Source: Liquorilactobacillus nagelii DSM 13675
Lineage (GTDB): Bacteria > Bacillota > Bacilli > Lactobacillales > Lactobacillaceae
Direction: 5' to 3'
Assembly: GCF_019444005.1 (NCBI RefSeq)
Contig: NZ_CP049304.1
Location: 2,418,001 to 2,482,000, forward strand
DNA length: 64,000 bases
The notes beneath the pieces are model-generated. The model did not search any database. It saw only the letters and a list, made by a program, of their open reading frames with translations, and was not told where the DNA came from. Below are positions 9,113 to 19,034 of this stretch, one piece after another. Positions within the stretch are counted from its first letter, which is position 1. Every line of letters starts with the position of its first letter. The position numbers were made by a program, and so were the translations under genes.

Positions 9113-9724
9113 TTAGTTAGCTGTTGTTAAATCACGATTAAAATAATATACGGTTTGGGTTTGTGAAGTTAACTCAATTTTAGTTAACCCAGCATTTGTT
9201 GGTTCATTTAAACTTGACAGCCGATTGATTCCCAAAACGGCGTTCAGCATTAATTTGATGGTAAAACCATGGCTAGCAATCAAAATTTTCTTAGTTGGAT
9301 AATGTTCGACTAATTCAGCAAACAATTGCTGCAATCTAAAGGTGACTTGCGCAAAATTTTCACCATGATTAATTTCGGCAGTTCCAGGTAACAAGTTGTG
9401 GCGTAAGTCAAAACAATCAGGAAATTTTTGCCAAATTATTTTTTTAAGTTCACCATCCCAAGAACCATAGTCAAATTCTTTTAGACGATTATCAAAGACA
9501 GTGGTCAATTTTGGAGCAATGATTGCCGCTGTTTGAGCAGCTCGTAATAGTGGACTAGCATATACAAGATCAAAATTAATTTTCTGTTGCTTCAACTGGA
9601 CACCAACTGTTTCAGCTTGTTTTTTTCCTTTGCTCGTCAGTGGTGTATCAATTTGACTTCCTTGCAAGATCCCCTTAGCATTAGCCTGACTTTGCCCGTG
9701 ACGAATTATATATAAGATAGTAAT
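9113..9724 (-). CDS. Histidine phosphatase (phosphoglycerate mutase-like), apparent ATT start
   Basis: The catalytic RHG motif (IIRHGQSQAN) lies upstream of the first canonical start, a TTG at 9667. Only by starting at ATT 9724 does the protein gain the expected N-terminus (M)TILYIIRHGQSQAN. A GGGGGA ribosome binding site ends 7 bases before that ATT. The second catalytic His is in ASHGF and the acid in EFDYGSWDGE. The length of 203 residues is normal for small histidine phosphatases such as cobalamin or sugar-phosphate phosphatases. The substrate is unknown. No ATG, GTG or TTG exists between the upstream in-frame stop and the motif. Confidence 0.82.
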   Translation of the reverse strand: MTILYIIRHGQSQANAKGILQGSQIDTPLTSKGKKQAETVGVQLKQQKINFDLVYASPLLRAAQTAAIIAPKLTTVFDNRLKEFDYGSWDGELKKIIWQKFPDCFDLRHNLLPGTAEINHGENFAQVTFRLQQLFAELVEHYPTKKILIASHGFTIKLMLNAVLGINRLSSLNEPTNAGLTKIELTSQTQTVYYFNRDLTTAN

Positions 9725-9800
9725 GATATTTTCCCCCAGTATTTTAAAAGTAATAGTAACTTCAGAATACGCAATTGACCAAAGAAAAGCAATCTGTTAA

Positions 9801-10487
9801 TTACTTTTTAGAGGGAACGTTGGTGAAATATTCAGGAAAAGTCCGTAATAATGCATCTTTTTCGTCGAGCATCAAATGAAGATGGTTAGCTATCAAACGT
9901 TCCGCTTCATCGGGATCATGAGTTTCAACTGCTTTTAAAATTTTGGCATGTTCACTAATCAAATTTTCCCAAGCCAATTCTTTTACCTTTAATCGCAGCA
10001 TTCGAAAACGATTTAACTGCATATTAGTGGTTTGCAGCCATTCCCAAACTTGTTGGTGATTAGTCATTAAATAAAATTCGCGATGAAAAGCTTCATCTTC
10101 ACCAAAAAATTTTTCAAATTCTTTTTGGTGAGAGAAAAACTTCTGATTAGCAATAATCGTATTGAGATTTTTGATGTAAGCTGGATCATTTAGCGCAGCA
10201 GCTTCTTTAACAATTCGTGTTTCAATACTTTCACGAATAAACCGGGCACTGATTGCGACTTGCAAGTCAATCTTGGTGATATAGGTGCCTGATTGAGGAA
10301 TAACATTGATTAATCCCTCTTGCCGCAGTTGGAGTACTGCTTCACGAATCGGGGTTCGACCGATATTTAAATCTTGACTTAATTCTTTTTCAGAAATTCG
10401 TTGTCCAGGTTGATATTCAGTGTTGACAATTCTTTTTAGAATTTCTGCGTAAGCTTGTAATTTTAGGTTCATTGCTGGATTCAACAA
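9801..10487 (-). CDS. GntR family regulator, FadR/FCD type (probable uronate regulator)
   Basis: The N-terminal winged-helix domain includes LSQDLNIGRTPIREAVLQL and EGLINVIPQSGTYI. The C-terminal FCD ligand domain has the metal-site pattern seen in EDEAFHREFY and SEHAKILKAVETHD with ANHLHLM. This architecture is that of UxuR/ExuR/KdgR regulators of hexuronate use. Its position beside kdgK-eda and the divergent uxuB operon fits that role. The start is uncertain: TTG 10487 is best spaced from GAGAGTGA, while GTG 10496 and ATG 10472 are alternatives. Confidence 0.85.
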   Translation of the reverse strand: MLNPAMNLKLQAYAEILKRIVNTEYQPGQRISEKELSQDLNIGRTPIREAVLQLRQEGLINVIPQSGTYITKIDLQVAISARFIRESIETRIVKEAAALNDPAYIKNLNTIIANQKFFSHQKEFEKFFGEDEAFHREFYLMTNHQQVWEWLQTTNMQLNRFRMLRLKVKELAWENLISEHAKILKAVETHDPDEAERLIANHLHLMLDEKDALLRTFPEYFTNVPSKK

Positions 10488-10509
10488 AAAAATCACTCTC
10501 TTCTTAAAA

Positions 10510-10565
10510 TAATGTAACTTGTAAAGTACATTAAGTTTATTACTTGATTACAAGTATATACATTA
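10510..10565. promoter_or_regulatory. Inverted-repeat region between gntR and kdgK
   Basis: Nested arms are present: TAATGTA with TACATTA outside, and ACTTGTAA (10517-10524) with TTACAAGT (10548-10555) inside. The symmetry suggests a dimeric regulator site, possibly autoregulation by the GntR protein. No function is proven. Confidence 0.4.
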
Positions 10566-10600
10566 TTTATGGGGCATGCAATTTGATTCAAGGTTTACTT

Positions 10601-11548
10601 TTATAGATGCTCATCAAGAAAATATTTTAATTCGAGTTGATCAGGATAATTATCATTGTCACCAGCTGTTTGAACTGCTAAAGCACCAATTGCATTTCCT
10701 CGTTGAATAGTTTCTTTTAAAGTTAACTGATCAAGTAGCCCCGAAATTATGCCTGCTGCAAAGCCATCTCCAGCACCAACGGTATCGATTACTTGATTAA
10801 CTTTGAAGCTCGGTACAAATCTAGTTTTTCCTTGATAACTTTTAAAATAACTTCCTTTGGAGCCAATTTTAATAACGACGATTTTACTTCCATGCTGTAG
10901 ATAAAAATCGGCTACTTCTTCTGGTTTTTCTAATCCACTTAAAGTTTTACCTTCTTTTATTCCCGGTAAAACAATATCAGCTTGAAATGCCAATTCATTG
11001 AGAGTGGTTATCATTTTTTGACTGGAACTCCAAAGAGCTGGTCTTAAATTGGGATCAAAAACAACCAACACCTTGTTTTGGTGTGCTTTTTTAATTAATT
11101 TCTCCGCTATTAAGAGGGTTTTATCTGAGAGCGCGGCAAAAATACCCGTTAAATGCAGTATTCTAATGTTTTCAAAATTAATTTGTTCGACAATTTTGGG
11201 ACTTAGCTCTGTTATAGCTGAGTTTCTGCGAAAATAAAAAGTGTGCGGATCGCCTTGAGTTACTTTTTCTTTTAATTCAAAGCCTGTCCAGACATGTTGA
11301 CTGGTAGATAGATAGCTAGTGCCAATTTTAGCTTGAACCAATTGTTTTTTAATAAAACTACCAAATGGATCGTTGCCGACGCATGAAATATATTCTGTTG
11401 AAAATCCGAGCTTTGAAACACCAATAGCAACATTCAATTCTGCACCAGCTAAATGTTTCTGAAAATTTGTTGCATCAATTAAGTTTTGATTATCTTCAGT
11501 GGCTGCGAAAACGACTAAGGGTTCACCAACTGTTAGTAAATCAAGCAT
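10601..11548 (-). CDS. kdgK: 2-dehydro-3-deoxygluconokinase (PfkB family), copy 1
   Basis: A 315-residue PfkB sugar kinase. It has the N-terminal GEPLVVFAA and AGAELNVAIGVSKLG, the substrate-region FDPNLRPALW and the catalytic DTVGAGDGFAAG with the base Asp. It phosphorylates 2-keto-3-deoxygluconate (KDG) to KDPG, the substrate of the Eda enzyme encoded just upstream in the same operon (18 bases apart). ATG 11548 follows GGAGGAAAAAT. It is closely similar to the copy at 20381, with the same DTVGAGD. Confidence 0.9.
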   Translation of the reverse strand: MLDLLTVGEPLVVFAATEDNQNLIDATNFQKHLAGAELNVAIGVSKLGFSTEYISCVGNDPFGSFIKKQLVQAKIGTSYLSTSQHVWTGFELKEKVTQGDPHTFYFRRNSAITELSPKIVEQINFENIRILHLTGIFAALSDKTLLIAEKLIKKAHQNKVLVVFDPNLRPALWSSSQKMITTLNELAFQADIVLPGIKEGKTLSGLEKPEEVADFYLQHGSKIVVIKIGSKGSYFKSYQGKTRFVPSFKVNQVIDTVGAGDGFAAGIISGLLDQLTLKETIQRGNAIGALAVQTAGDNDNYPDQLELKYFLDEHL

Positions 11549-11566
11549 ATTTTTCCTCCACCTAGG

Positions 11567-12214
11567 TTAGTTTTGGCGAATTTCTTTTAATTTTTCAGCG
11601 TACTTTTGGGCATTTACAGTAACTCCAGCTAAATCACCATTTTCTGCTGGTTTTAATAAATTGCTGCCAGCGCCTACGGCGATTACACCTGCTTTAAACC
11701 ACTCAGCCATATTGTCTAAACTAACTCCACCAGTTGGCATAATGTTGAGTTGTGGTAATGGAGCAAGAGCAGCTTTAACCATTTGGGGACCAGCAACTGA
11801 ACCGGGAAAGAGTTTAATGATATCAACACCTGCAGTCAAAGCAGTTTGCATTTCGGTAAGAGTTTGACATCCGGGAGTATAGGGAATTTGATAGAGGTTG
11901 CAGATTTTTGCAACTTCAATATTAAAACTTGGACTAACAATAAACTGAGCACCAGCTAAAATTGCCAATCGAGCAGAGATCGGATCAAGAACAGTTCCAG
12001 CACCGATAACTACATCAGTGTTTTGATATTTGTTAGTCAAATTTTCGATTACTTGGTCGACTTGTGGGACAGTAAAGGTTAGTTCGATACCTTTCAGACC
12101 ACCTGCAATAACGGCTTCTGAAATTTCAAGTGCTTGTTTTGGAGTTTGTGCGCGAATTACGGCGATTACTCCAGCATCAACAACTTTATTTGTATAAGTG
12201 TTTTTTTGTAACAT
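11567..12214 (-). CDS. eda: KDPG/KHG aldolase, copy 1
   Basis: A 215-residue class I aldolase that splits KDPG to pyruvate and glyceraldehyde-3-phosphate. Family marks are VIAVIRAQ at the start, GLKGIELTFT, VIGAGTVLD, FIVSPSFN, the Schiff-base lysine region IKLFPGS, and the phosphate-binding PTGGVSLDN. It is first in a two-gene eda-kdgK operon that diverges from uxuB. Length is normal. Confidence 0.93.
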   Translation of the reverse strand: MLQKNTYTNKVVDAGVIAVIRAQTPKQALEISEAVIAGGLKGIELTFTVPQVDQVIENLTNKYQNTDVVIGAGTVLDPISARLAILAGAQFIVSPSFNIEVAKICNLYQIPYTPGCQTLTEMQTALTAGVDIIKLFPGSVAGPQMVKAALAPLPQLNIMPTGGVSLDNMAEWFKAGVIAVGAGSNLLKPAENGDLAGVTVNAQKYAEKLKEIRQN

Positions 12215-12259
12215 TTGAATTCCTCCTAAACATTTGTGAAAATAAAATCAAACTTGGAC

Positions 12260-12288
12260 TTGACATTCAAATCGAAAGCGTATACATT
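12260..12288 (+). promoter_or_regulatory. uxuB operon promoter with overlapping cre box
   Basis: TTGACA (12260-12265) and TACATT (12283-12288) are 17 bases apart. Between and over them lies CGAAAGCGTATACA (12273-12286), which differs from the CcpA cre consensus mainly at its first base. CcpA bound here would block RNA polymerase. Confidence 0.65.
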
Positions 12289-12304
12289 AAAAGTGTCAAT
12301 TGAT

Positions 12305-12322
12305 ATATTAGTACACTAGTAT
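12305..12322. promoter_or_regulatory. Probable GntR/UxuR-type operator downstream of the uxuB promoter
   Basis: The arms ATATTAGT and ACTAGTAT are separated by 2 bases and match in 7 of 8 positions. The core TTAGT-AC-ACTAG resembles the UxuR/ExuR form TTGGT-AT-ACCAA. It lies just after the predicted transcription start, fitting repression by the nearby FCD-type regulator. Confidence 0.5.
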
Positions 12323-12397
12323 AGTAAAACAGTCTGTTTGATTTTACAAGAGGTTTGAAAAATTTGAAATATTTCAAGATATTTGGAGGCTGAGATT

Positions 12398-14038
12398 ATG
12401 GTTAAACTAACGGATAATTACGTTACAAAGCAAGCTGAGTTTAAAGCAGCTGGAATTGAAGTACCTAATTATTTACAAGAAGAAGTCATCAAAGAAACCG
12501 AAAAAAATCCAATTTGGGTTCATTTTGGTGGGGGTAATTTATTTCGTTGTTTTCATTCGGTGATTGCTCAACAATTATTAAATCAAGGTAAATTAAAGAG
12601 TGGCATCATCGTAGCTGAAACCTATGATCAGCAAGTTATTGATGATATTTATCATGCTTACAATAATCGGATTTTGAGTGTCACGATGGGGAGTGACGGT
12701 AGTTTAAAGAAAGAATTAATTGCTAGTGTGGGCCGCAGTACTTACTATAATGCTGATTACCCAACTGGTTGGGAGTATTTAACTGAAGTTTTTGAAAATC
12801 CAACACTTCAATTTGCAACTTTCTCAATTACAGAGAAAGGCTATGCTTTACGAGACATTAATGGCAAGTTAACTGCGTCAGCTCAAGCAGACATTACTGA
12901 TGGAACTAAACATCCGAAAACTAACATGGGAGCAGTTGCCCACTTACTATATGCTCGTTATTTGAGAAATCAAGCACCAATTGCCATGGTTAGCACGGAT
13001 AATTTTTCAGAAAATGGCGCGCGTTTAGAGGCAGCGATTTTAACCATTGCCAAAGGTTGGTTAGAAAAAGGATTTGTGGAAAAAGGCTTTATTGATTATT
13101 TAACCAATCCAAAGAAGGTCACTTTCCCTTGGAGTATGATTGATCGCATTACGCCTAATCCAGCTGAAAGTGTTGCGACTAGATTAAAAGCGGATGGTTT
13201 TGAAGATTATCAAATTGTTCATACTGAAAAACATACTAATATTGCTCCATTCGGTAATACTGAAGAGACTCATTACTTGGTTATTGAAGATAATTTTCCT
13301 AATGGAAGACCACCATTAGAAGAGGCAGGGGTTTTATTGGCTGATCGTGAAACAGTTAATGATGCTGATCAAATGAAAGTTACGGCCTGCTTAAATCCAT
13401 TACACACAGCACTAGCTATTTTTGGTAATTTGCTCGGTTATACTTCAATCTGGAAAGAAGTGGAGAATCCGGATTTATTAGCTCTGATTAAAAATTTAGG
13501 CTATCGTGAAGATTTGCCAGTTGTTAAAGATCCAAAGATTTTGAATCCACGTAAATTTATTGATCAATTAGTTAATAAACGGTTACCAAACAAAAATATT
13601 CCAGATACTCCGCAAAGAATTGCCAGCGATACTTCACAAAAAATTCCAGTACGCTATGGTGTAACAATCCAGCACTATTTAGATGATGATAGTCGCAATG
13701 TTCATGACTTGGAATTTATTCCTCTAATTTTGGCTGGTTGGTGCCGTTATTTAATGGGGATTGATGATGACGGTAATGACTTTGAGTTAAGCCGTGATCC
13801 GATGTTGTCAGAGCTGCAGCCATATGTAAAAGAGATTGAATTAGGAACTGAAGTTGATGTTCATCAACATTTACAACCGATTTTGAGCAATCAGGAAATT
13901 TTTGGCAATGATTTATATGAAATTGGTTTGGCTGGTAAAGTTGAGAATTACTTTGCACAGATGATTACTGGACCAGAAGCAGTTATTAAAACAATTCGGC
14001 AAGCAGTTGCTGAAAAGGGATTTGAATTTTCCGAATAA
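12398..14038 (+). CDS. uxuB: D-fructuronate reductase (mannitol dehydrogenase family)
   Basis: A 546-residue long-chain polyol dehydrogenase that reduces fructuronate to mannonate with NADH. It shows the Rossmann-type [14 protein letters not shown] near residue 40, [11 protein letters not shown], and the conserved MIDRITPNP motif with the substrate-binding K-x4-N-x2-H region ([11 protein letters not shown]). ATG 12398 follows TTGGAGG; the longer TTG frame would include that site. It is the first gene of the glucuronate operon and is followed closely by uxuA. Confidence 0.9.
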   Translation: MVKLTDNYVTKQAEFKAAGIEVPNYLQEEVIKETEKNPIWVHFGGGNLFRCFHSVIAQQLLNQGKLKSGIIVAETYDQQVIDDIYHAYNNRILSVTMGSDGSLKKELIASVGRSTYYNADYPTGWEYLTEVFENPTLQFATFSITEKGYALRDINGKLTASAQADITDGTKHPKTNMGAVAHLLYARYLRNQAPIAMVSTDNFSENGARLEAAILTIAKGWLEKGFVEKGFIDYLTNPKKVTFPWSMIDRITPNPAESVATRLKADGFEDYQIVHTEKHTNIAPFGNTEETHYLVIEDNFPNGRPPLEEAGVLLADRETVNDADQMKVTACLNPLHTALAIFGNLLGYTSIWKEVENPDLLALIKNLGYREDLPVVKDPKILNPRKFIDQLVNKRLPNKNIPDTPQRIASDTSQKIPVRYGVTIQHYLDDDSRNVHDLEFIPLILAGWCRYLMGIDDDGNDFELSRDPMLSELQPYVKEIELGTEVDVHQHLQPILSNQEIFGNDLYEIGLAGKVENYFAQMITGPEAVIKTIRQAVAEKGFEFSE

Positions 14039-14060
14039 AAAGAGGCAGGAGAGATTATTT

Positions 14061-15137
14061 ATGAAAAACATGGGTTTTAGATGGTATGGATCAAATGATG
14101 ATGCAATTAAATTAAAGGATATTCGTCAGATTCCCGGCACAACACAAGTTGTCGGTGCTTTATTCGATGTTCCAGTGGGTGAAGTATGGCCAAAGGAAAA
14201 AATTGCCGTTTTAAAGCATGAAGTTGAAGCAGCCAAATTGAAGTTAGAAGTTATTGAATCTGTTAACATTCATGATGATATTAAAATTGGCTTACCAAGC
14301 CGGGATCAATATATTGAAAACTACAAAGAAACAATTCGTAATTTAGCTGAATACGGAATTAAAGTAATTTGTTATAATTTTATGCCAATTTTCGACTGGG
14401 TCAGGACCGAATTACATTACAAATTAGCTGATGGCTCAACTGATATGGCATTTCAGCATGAAAAAGTTGAAGGCGATCCAGAAGATATTTTGAAATCAAT
14501 TCAAGATAATTCTAATGGGTATGTATTACCTGGCTGGGAACCGGAACGTTTAGCTGAAGTTAAACGCTTGTTTGCAGCCTACAGCGAAGTTGATACCAAA
14601 AAATTAACAGAAAATTTGAAGTATTTCTTGGACGAAATTATTCCTGTTTGTGAAGAATGTGACGTTCGGATGGCAATGCATCCAGATGATCCGCCACGCC
14701 CATTGTTTGGATTACCAAGAATTTATAAAAACCGCGAGGATATGTTAGCAATTGAACAACTGCATGAATCTAAATATAACGGATTTACAATTTGTACCGG
14801 CAGTCTAGGTGAGAATCCAGCCAATGATGTGCCAGCCATTATTCGTGAATTTGTAGCAAAAGATCGAGCACCGTTTATTCATGCGCGGAACATCAAATTT
14901 ATGGGGAATGAAGGTGACTTCCATGAATCAGCGCATCTTTCATCAGAAGGATCGCTGGATATGTACGAAATAATGAAAGCCCTTTATGATACTGGCTTTG
15001 ATGGTTATATTCGACCAGATCATGGTCGTGATATTTGGGGTGAAGAAGGCCGACCAGGCTATGGCTTATATGATCGAGCATTAGGTATTACGTATTTGAA
15101 CGGATTGTGGGAAGCAATTGAAAAAGAAAATAGATAA
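14061..15137 (+). CDS. uxuA: Mannonate dehydratase
   Basis: A 358-residue UxuA-type enzyme that dehydrates D-mannonate to 2-keto-3-deoxygluconate. Visible marks are [23 protein letters not shown] at the start (split over residues 3-25), the metal-binding [29 protein letters not shown] and the HGRDIWGE motif near the end. ATG 14061 follows AGGCAGGAGAG. It lies between uxuB and uxaC in the glucuronate operon. Confidence 0.95.
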   Translation: MKNMGFRWYGSNDDAIKLKDIRQIPGTTQVVGALFDVPVGEVWPKEKIAVLKHEVEAAKLKLEVIESVNIHDDIKIGLPSRDQYIENYKETIRNLAEYGIKVICYNFMPIFDWVRTELHYKLADGSTDMAFQHEKVEGDPEDILKSIQDNSNGYVLPGWEPERLAEVKRLFAAYSEVDTKKLTENLKYFLDEIIPVCEECDVRMAMHPDDPPRPLFGLPRIYKNREDMLAIEQLHESKYNGFTICTGSLGENPANDVPAIIREFVAKDRAPFIHARNIKFMGNEGDFHESAHLSSEGSLDMYEIMKALYDTGFDGYIRPDHGRDIWGEEGRPGYGLYDRALGITYLNGLWEAIEKENR

Positions 15138-15155
15138 AATCGAGGAGGAATAAAA

Positions 15156-16571
15156 ATGTCTTTTCTAGATAAGGATTTTTTATTAACAAGTGAACCGGCT
15201 AAAAAATTGTTTCATGAGCACGCTGAAAAAATGCCAATTATTGATTATCATTGTCATCTAGATCCTAAAGATATTTATGAGAACAAGAACTATCCTAATT
15301 TAACCCGAATTTGGCTGAATGATGGGATTTTCGGTGATCATTATAAATGGCGGTTGGAGCGAGCCAATGGTGTAACAGAAGATTTAATTACTGGTGGTGG
15401 TGATGAATATCAGAAGCTTGTCGAATGGGCTAAAACGATTGAAAAAGCAATCGGTAATCCATTATATGAGTGGACAAATCTAGAATTAAAACGCTTCTTC
15501 AAGATTGACAAACCTTTTACAGTAGCTAATGTTCCTGAAATTTGGGAAAAAGCTAATGAGTTATTGCAAACTGAAAATTTTAAACCACGTAATTTAATTA
15601 AAAATGCCAATGTAAAAGTTGTTTGTACGACGGACGACCCAGCTTCAGATTTACATTACCATAAATTATTAGCTGCAGAAGAAAAACAAAATGGTTTCAA
15701 AGTTTTACCTGCAATGCGTCCAGATAATGCTATTAGAATTAATCAAGGAAATTTCGGTGAGTATCTTAAGCAATTAGCGGAAGTTTCGGGGGTTGAAATT
15801 CATGATTTTGCTTCACTAGTGTCAGCATTGGATCAACGATTTGAGTATTTTGCATCAATGGGTGGGCATTTATCTGATCATGGCTTGAACACTTATCATT
15901 TTGAAAAACTTTCAATTGCAGAAGTTGATGAAATCATTACTAAAGCACAAACAGATAATCAACATCTATCTGATAAAGAAATTAATGGTTATCAAACAAT
16001 GTTGCTGGAAGCATTGATGAAATTAAACAAAAAATATAACTGGACAATGCAATACCATATTAATGTTTTACGGAATGCAAATCCAAGAATGTCAACCAAG
16101 TTAGGACCAGATACTGGTTTTGATTCAATGGGTTCTCAAAGTGGAATTGCCGGAGAAATGATGAAGTTATTAGCAGATGCAGAGGAAAATTTGCCAAAAA
16201 CAATGTTATATTCAACTAACCCTAACGACTGGATGGAATTAGCGACCGGAATGCAGAGTTTTCAGGGAGAAGGAGTTCAAAAATTACAGTTAGGTTGTGC
16301 TTGGTGGTTTAATGATACTCGTGAAGGAATGCACGATCAATTAACTGTGATGGCACAGCAAAGCTTACTCGCTAACTTCGTAGGAATGTTAACAGATTCA
16401 CGTAGTTTTCTATCTTATCCACGTCATGAATATTTCAGACGAGTTTTATGTGACTTAATTGGAGAATGGGTTGAACGCGGACAAGTTGTTGAAGACTACG
16501 ACTATCTGGGCAAAATTGTAGAAGATATTTCTTATAACAATGCTTATCATTATTTCGGATTCTTTGATTAG
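15156..16571 (+). CDS. uxaC: Glucuronate/galacturonate isomerase, copy 1
   Basis: A 471-residue UxaC that isomerises glucuronate to fructuronate (and galacturonate to tagaturonate). The metal-binding [11 protein letters not shown] is at about residues 27-37. Other family stretches are [32 protein letters not shown] and [21 protein letters not shown] paralogue lies at 26159; this copy sits in the glucuronate operon. ATG follows GAGGAGG. Confidence 0.95.
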   Translation: MSFLDKDFLLTSEPAKKLFHEHAEKMPIIDYHCHLDPKDIYENKNYPNLTRIWLNDGIFGDHYKWRLERANGVTEDLITGGGDEYQKLVEWAKTIEKAIGNPLYEWTNLELKRFFKIDKPFTVANVPEIWEKANELLQTENFKPRNLIKNANVKVVCTTDDPASDLHYHKLLAAEEKQNGFKVLPAMRPDNAIRINQGNFGEYLKQLAEVSGVEIHDFASLVSALDQRFEYFASMGGHLSDHGLNTYHFEKLSIAEVDEIITKAQTDNQHLSDKEINGYQTMLLEALMKLNKKYNWTMQYHINVLRNANPRMSTKLGPDTGFDSMGSQSGIAGEMMKLLADAEENLPKTMLYSTNPNDWMELATGMQSFQGEGVQKLQLGCAWWFNDTREGMHDQLTVMAQQSLLANFVGMLTDSRSFLSYPRHEYFRRVLCDLIGEWVERGQVVEDYDYLGKIVEDISYNNAYHYFGFFD

Positions 16572-16597
16572 TTAAAGAAAGTAAGGGTGTTTAAATT

Positions 16598-18118
16598 ATG
16601 GAAAAGAAAACTAACTGGGTTTACACTCCCAAAGAGATTACAGTAAAACGTGGTATAGGTTTCGGATTAACTGATTTAATGGGCGGCGGTTGGAATAATA
16701 TAGTTTCTGGTGTTATTTTCGTGTTTGTTATGAGTCAAGGAATCAGTCCTGCTTTAGCGGGGGCAATTACAGGAATTGGTAGGATATTCGATGCATTATT
16801 CTCTTTGTTTTTTGGCGCTATTACAGATGGCTTTTATCGAACTAAATTAGGCAGAAAATTTGGTAGAAGGCATTTCTTCATTTTATTAGGTGGAATATTA
16901 TTTATGGTCGTGTTTCCACTATTTTGGGTAAAAGCAACTAATTGGATTTATTATTTGATTGTTTATATTGCGATTGAATTGATTATCGCGATGATTTTAA
17001 TTCCATGGGAAACACTTCCAACAGAAATGACTACTGATTATCGTTTGAGAACAGTTCTTTCGGGATCAAGGATGTTTATTTCGGCTACTGGGACAGCAAT
17101 TGTTTTTCTTGTGTTGGCAGCTTTGAAACACACCAATAACCCGAATGCTTATCTGATTACAGGGATCATTTGGACGATTATCTTTGTTTTAGCAATTTTT
17201 ATTTCATATCGAAGTACTTGGGAACGTCCTTTGACGCCTGAATTTATTAAAGAGTTGGAAAGTCGGCCTAAGTTGAGTATTACCGAGTTTATGAGTAAAA
17301 CTGTTAAAGATTATTTTTCAACTTTTAAGAATAAATCATTTAGAAAACATTTAGCAATCTATTTACTTTCATTTACTGGTAAAGATTTCTATTCAACATT
17401 ATTACCAACTTTTATTGTATGTGCATTTCAAGGTGTTAGTGCAGATTTGCCATGGACCTTACAAGCATTATCAATTTTTGGAATATTATCAACTTTAGCA
17501 GCAGCCAAATTAATGATTACTCACGGACCGAGATTCTTATATTCATTAAGCTATATCACAATTTTGATTACTATGATTGGATATACCCTAACATGGTTTT
17601 TACACATTAAAAATCCTATTGTAATTTTAATTGTTATTTCAGTGTTTTATCAATTGGCACGTGGAATTTTGGAATTTACCCCATGGAATGTTTTCCCATT
17701 CATTCCTGACGTTGATCGGATTATGACACGTGGTGATCGAGCTGGAATTTATGCTGCAGTTATGACTTTCTTTAGAAAATCTACTGGTGCGGTTGCTTCT
17801 TGGATTGCCGGAATCTTATTAGCAGAGATTGGTTTTAATTCAAAAACAATGTTGGCATTTGGATCAACGCCTCACGGGATTCAAGCTGGAATTACAGTTA
17901 TTTTCTTTATCGGACCAGTTGCTTTGATTGTATGGGCATTAATCTTGGCTGGTAAATTTAAATTAAATAAACAAACACATGCTGTATTGAAAGCTGAAAT
18001 TGAGCGCCTTGAAAATGGTGGCAGTAAAAAGGATGTAACTCCTGAGACAAAAGCTGTAGTTGAAGAGTTGACAGGTCACCCTTACGAAAAGTTATGGCCA
18101 GATGAACCGGAAATATAG
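16598..18118 (+). CDS. GPH-family sugar:cation symporter, probable glucuronate/glucuronide transporter
   Basis: A 506-residue protein with about 12 membrane segments. The GPH (glycoside-pentoside-hexuronide) pattern is visible: GRIFDALFSLFFGAITDG near residue 70, followed by a basic loop RTKLGRKFGRR. Its placement between uxaC and the epimerase-kinase pair makes glucuronate or a glucuronide the likely substrate. No glucuronidase gene is seen in the window, so free uronate is more likely. The C-terminal about 50 residues are cytosolic and charged. Confidence 0.82.
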   Translation: MEKKTNWVYTPKEITVKRGIGFGLTDLMGGGWNNIVSGVIFVFVMSQGISPALAGAITGIGRIFDALFSLFFGAITDGFYRTKLGRKFGRRHFFILLGGILFMVVFPLFWVKATNWIYYLIVYIAIELIIAMILIPWETLPTEMTTDYRLRTVLSGSRMFISATGTAIVFLVLAALKHTNNPNAYLITGIIWTIIFVLAIFISYRSTWERPLTPEFIKELESRPKLSITEFMSKTVKDYFSTFKNKSFRKHLAIYLLSFTGKDFYSTLLPTFIVCAFQGVSADLPWTLQALSIFGILSTLAAAKLMITHGPRFLYSLSYITILITMIGYTLTWFLHIKNPIVILIVISVFYQLARGILEFTPWNVFPFIPDVDRIMTRGDRAGIYAAVMTFFRKSTGAVASWIAGILLAEIGFNSKTMLAFGSTPHGIQAGITVIFFIGPVALIVWALILAGKFKLNKQTHAVLKAEIERLENGGSKKDVTPETKAVVEELTGHPYEKLWPDEPEI

Positions 18119-18128
18119 AGGTGCAGCG

Positions 18129-19013
18129 ATGATAACAATTGAAAATAATTATTACCGAATAAACATTGATGAAAAAGGCAGCCAATTAACAAATATTTTA
18201 AACAAAAAAACAAATTCTGAATATCTTTGGAATGGTCAGGAATGGCCAAAACATGCTCCATTACTCTTCCCAGCGATTGGGCGTTCAAATAAGGATAGTT
18301 ATTTAATTGATGATCAACCGTTTGATATGCCGCAACATGGATTTGCTGCGGATGAGGAGTTTGAAGTTATTCAAAAAAGTGATACTGCAGTAACTTTTGA
18401 ATTGAAAAGTAACGCAACAACAAAACTCATGTATCCTTTTGATTTTTCGCTAAAGATTAAATACCAATTGTTGAGTACAGGACTTTCGATCAGTTTTAAG
18501 GTAACTAATCTTAGTTCAAAAACAATGCCATTTGCATTAGGCTCACATCCAGCATTTAATGTGCCTTTGGTTGGGGGAAAAGATAGTTTTGATGATTATT
18601 ATCTAGAATTTACTGGAAATCAGGATAAATTACAAGTATATGAGATAGTGATGAAACCATTTCCGTATCGTACTGGGAAATTAGAACTTTTACCAACAGA
18701 GCACAAACATCAGGTTAAACTATCACGAGGGTTGTTTAGTAAAGGATTAAGAATAATTGCTAACCAAGATGTAAGAGAAGTTAAACTTGCTTCAAACAAA
18801 TCAAATCAGAGTATCTCATTAAAATTGAAAGATTTTCGAAATGTTTGTCTTTGGACCAAGGAGGACCAGCCATTACCGTTTTTATGCATTGAGCCTTTTA
18901 ATGGTTTGCCAGATATCACTGGTGAACCAATCGATTGGATGAAAAAAGATGGAAACTTGTTTTTGAAACCTGCTCAAAGTAAGTTGATGCAGTATGAAAT
19001 ACTTTTTGATTAA
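18129..19013 (+). CDS. Aldose 1-epimerase family protein (LacX-like), uronate copy 1
   Basis: A 294-residue galactose-mutarotase-like protein. Marks shared with the copies at 28896 and 61560 are YLWNGQEWPKHAPLLFPAIG, MPQHGF, LGSHPAFNVP and CIEPFNGLPD. It probably interconverts sugar anomers; for uronates this would supply the open-chain form to UxaC. ATG 18129 follows AGAGGTGCAGCG. It is directly linked to the kinase gene downstream (19035), a pairing that recurs in the galacturonate operon. Confidence 0.85.
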   Translation: MITIENNYYRINIDEKGSQLTNILNKKTNSEYLWNGQEWPKHAPLLFPAIGRSNKDSYLIDDQPFDMPQHGFAADEEFEVIQKSDTAVTFELKSNATTKLMYPFDFSLKIKYQLLSTGLSISFKVTNLSSKTMPFALGSHPAFNVPLVGGKDSFDDYYLEFTGNQDKLQVYEIVMKPFPYRTGKLELLPTEHKHQVKLSRGLFSKGLRIIANQDVREVKLASNKSNQSISLKLKDFRNVCLWTKEDQPLPFLCIEPFNGLPDITGEPIDWMKKDGNLFLKPAQSKLMQYEILFD

Positions 19014-19034
19014 TAAAACGAGGAGAGATGAATA

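Noticed and set aside
9113-9667. Histidine phosphatase starting at TTG 9667
   Set aside because: This start would remove the catalytic RHG motif, which is encoded in the same frame just upstream.
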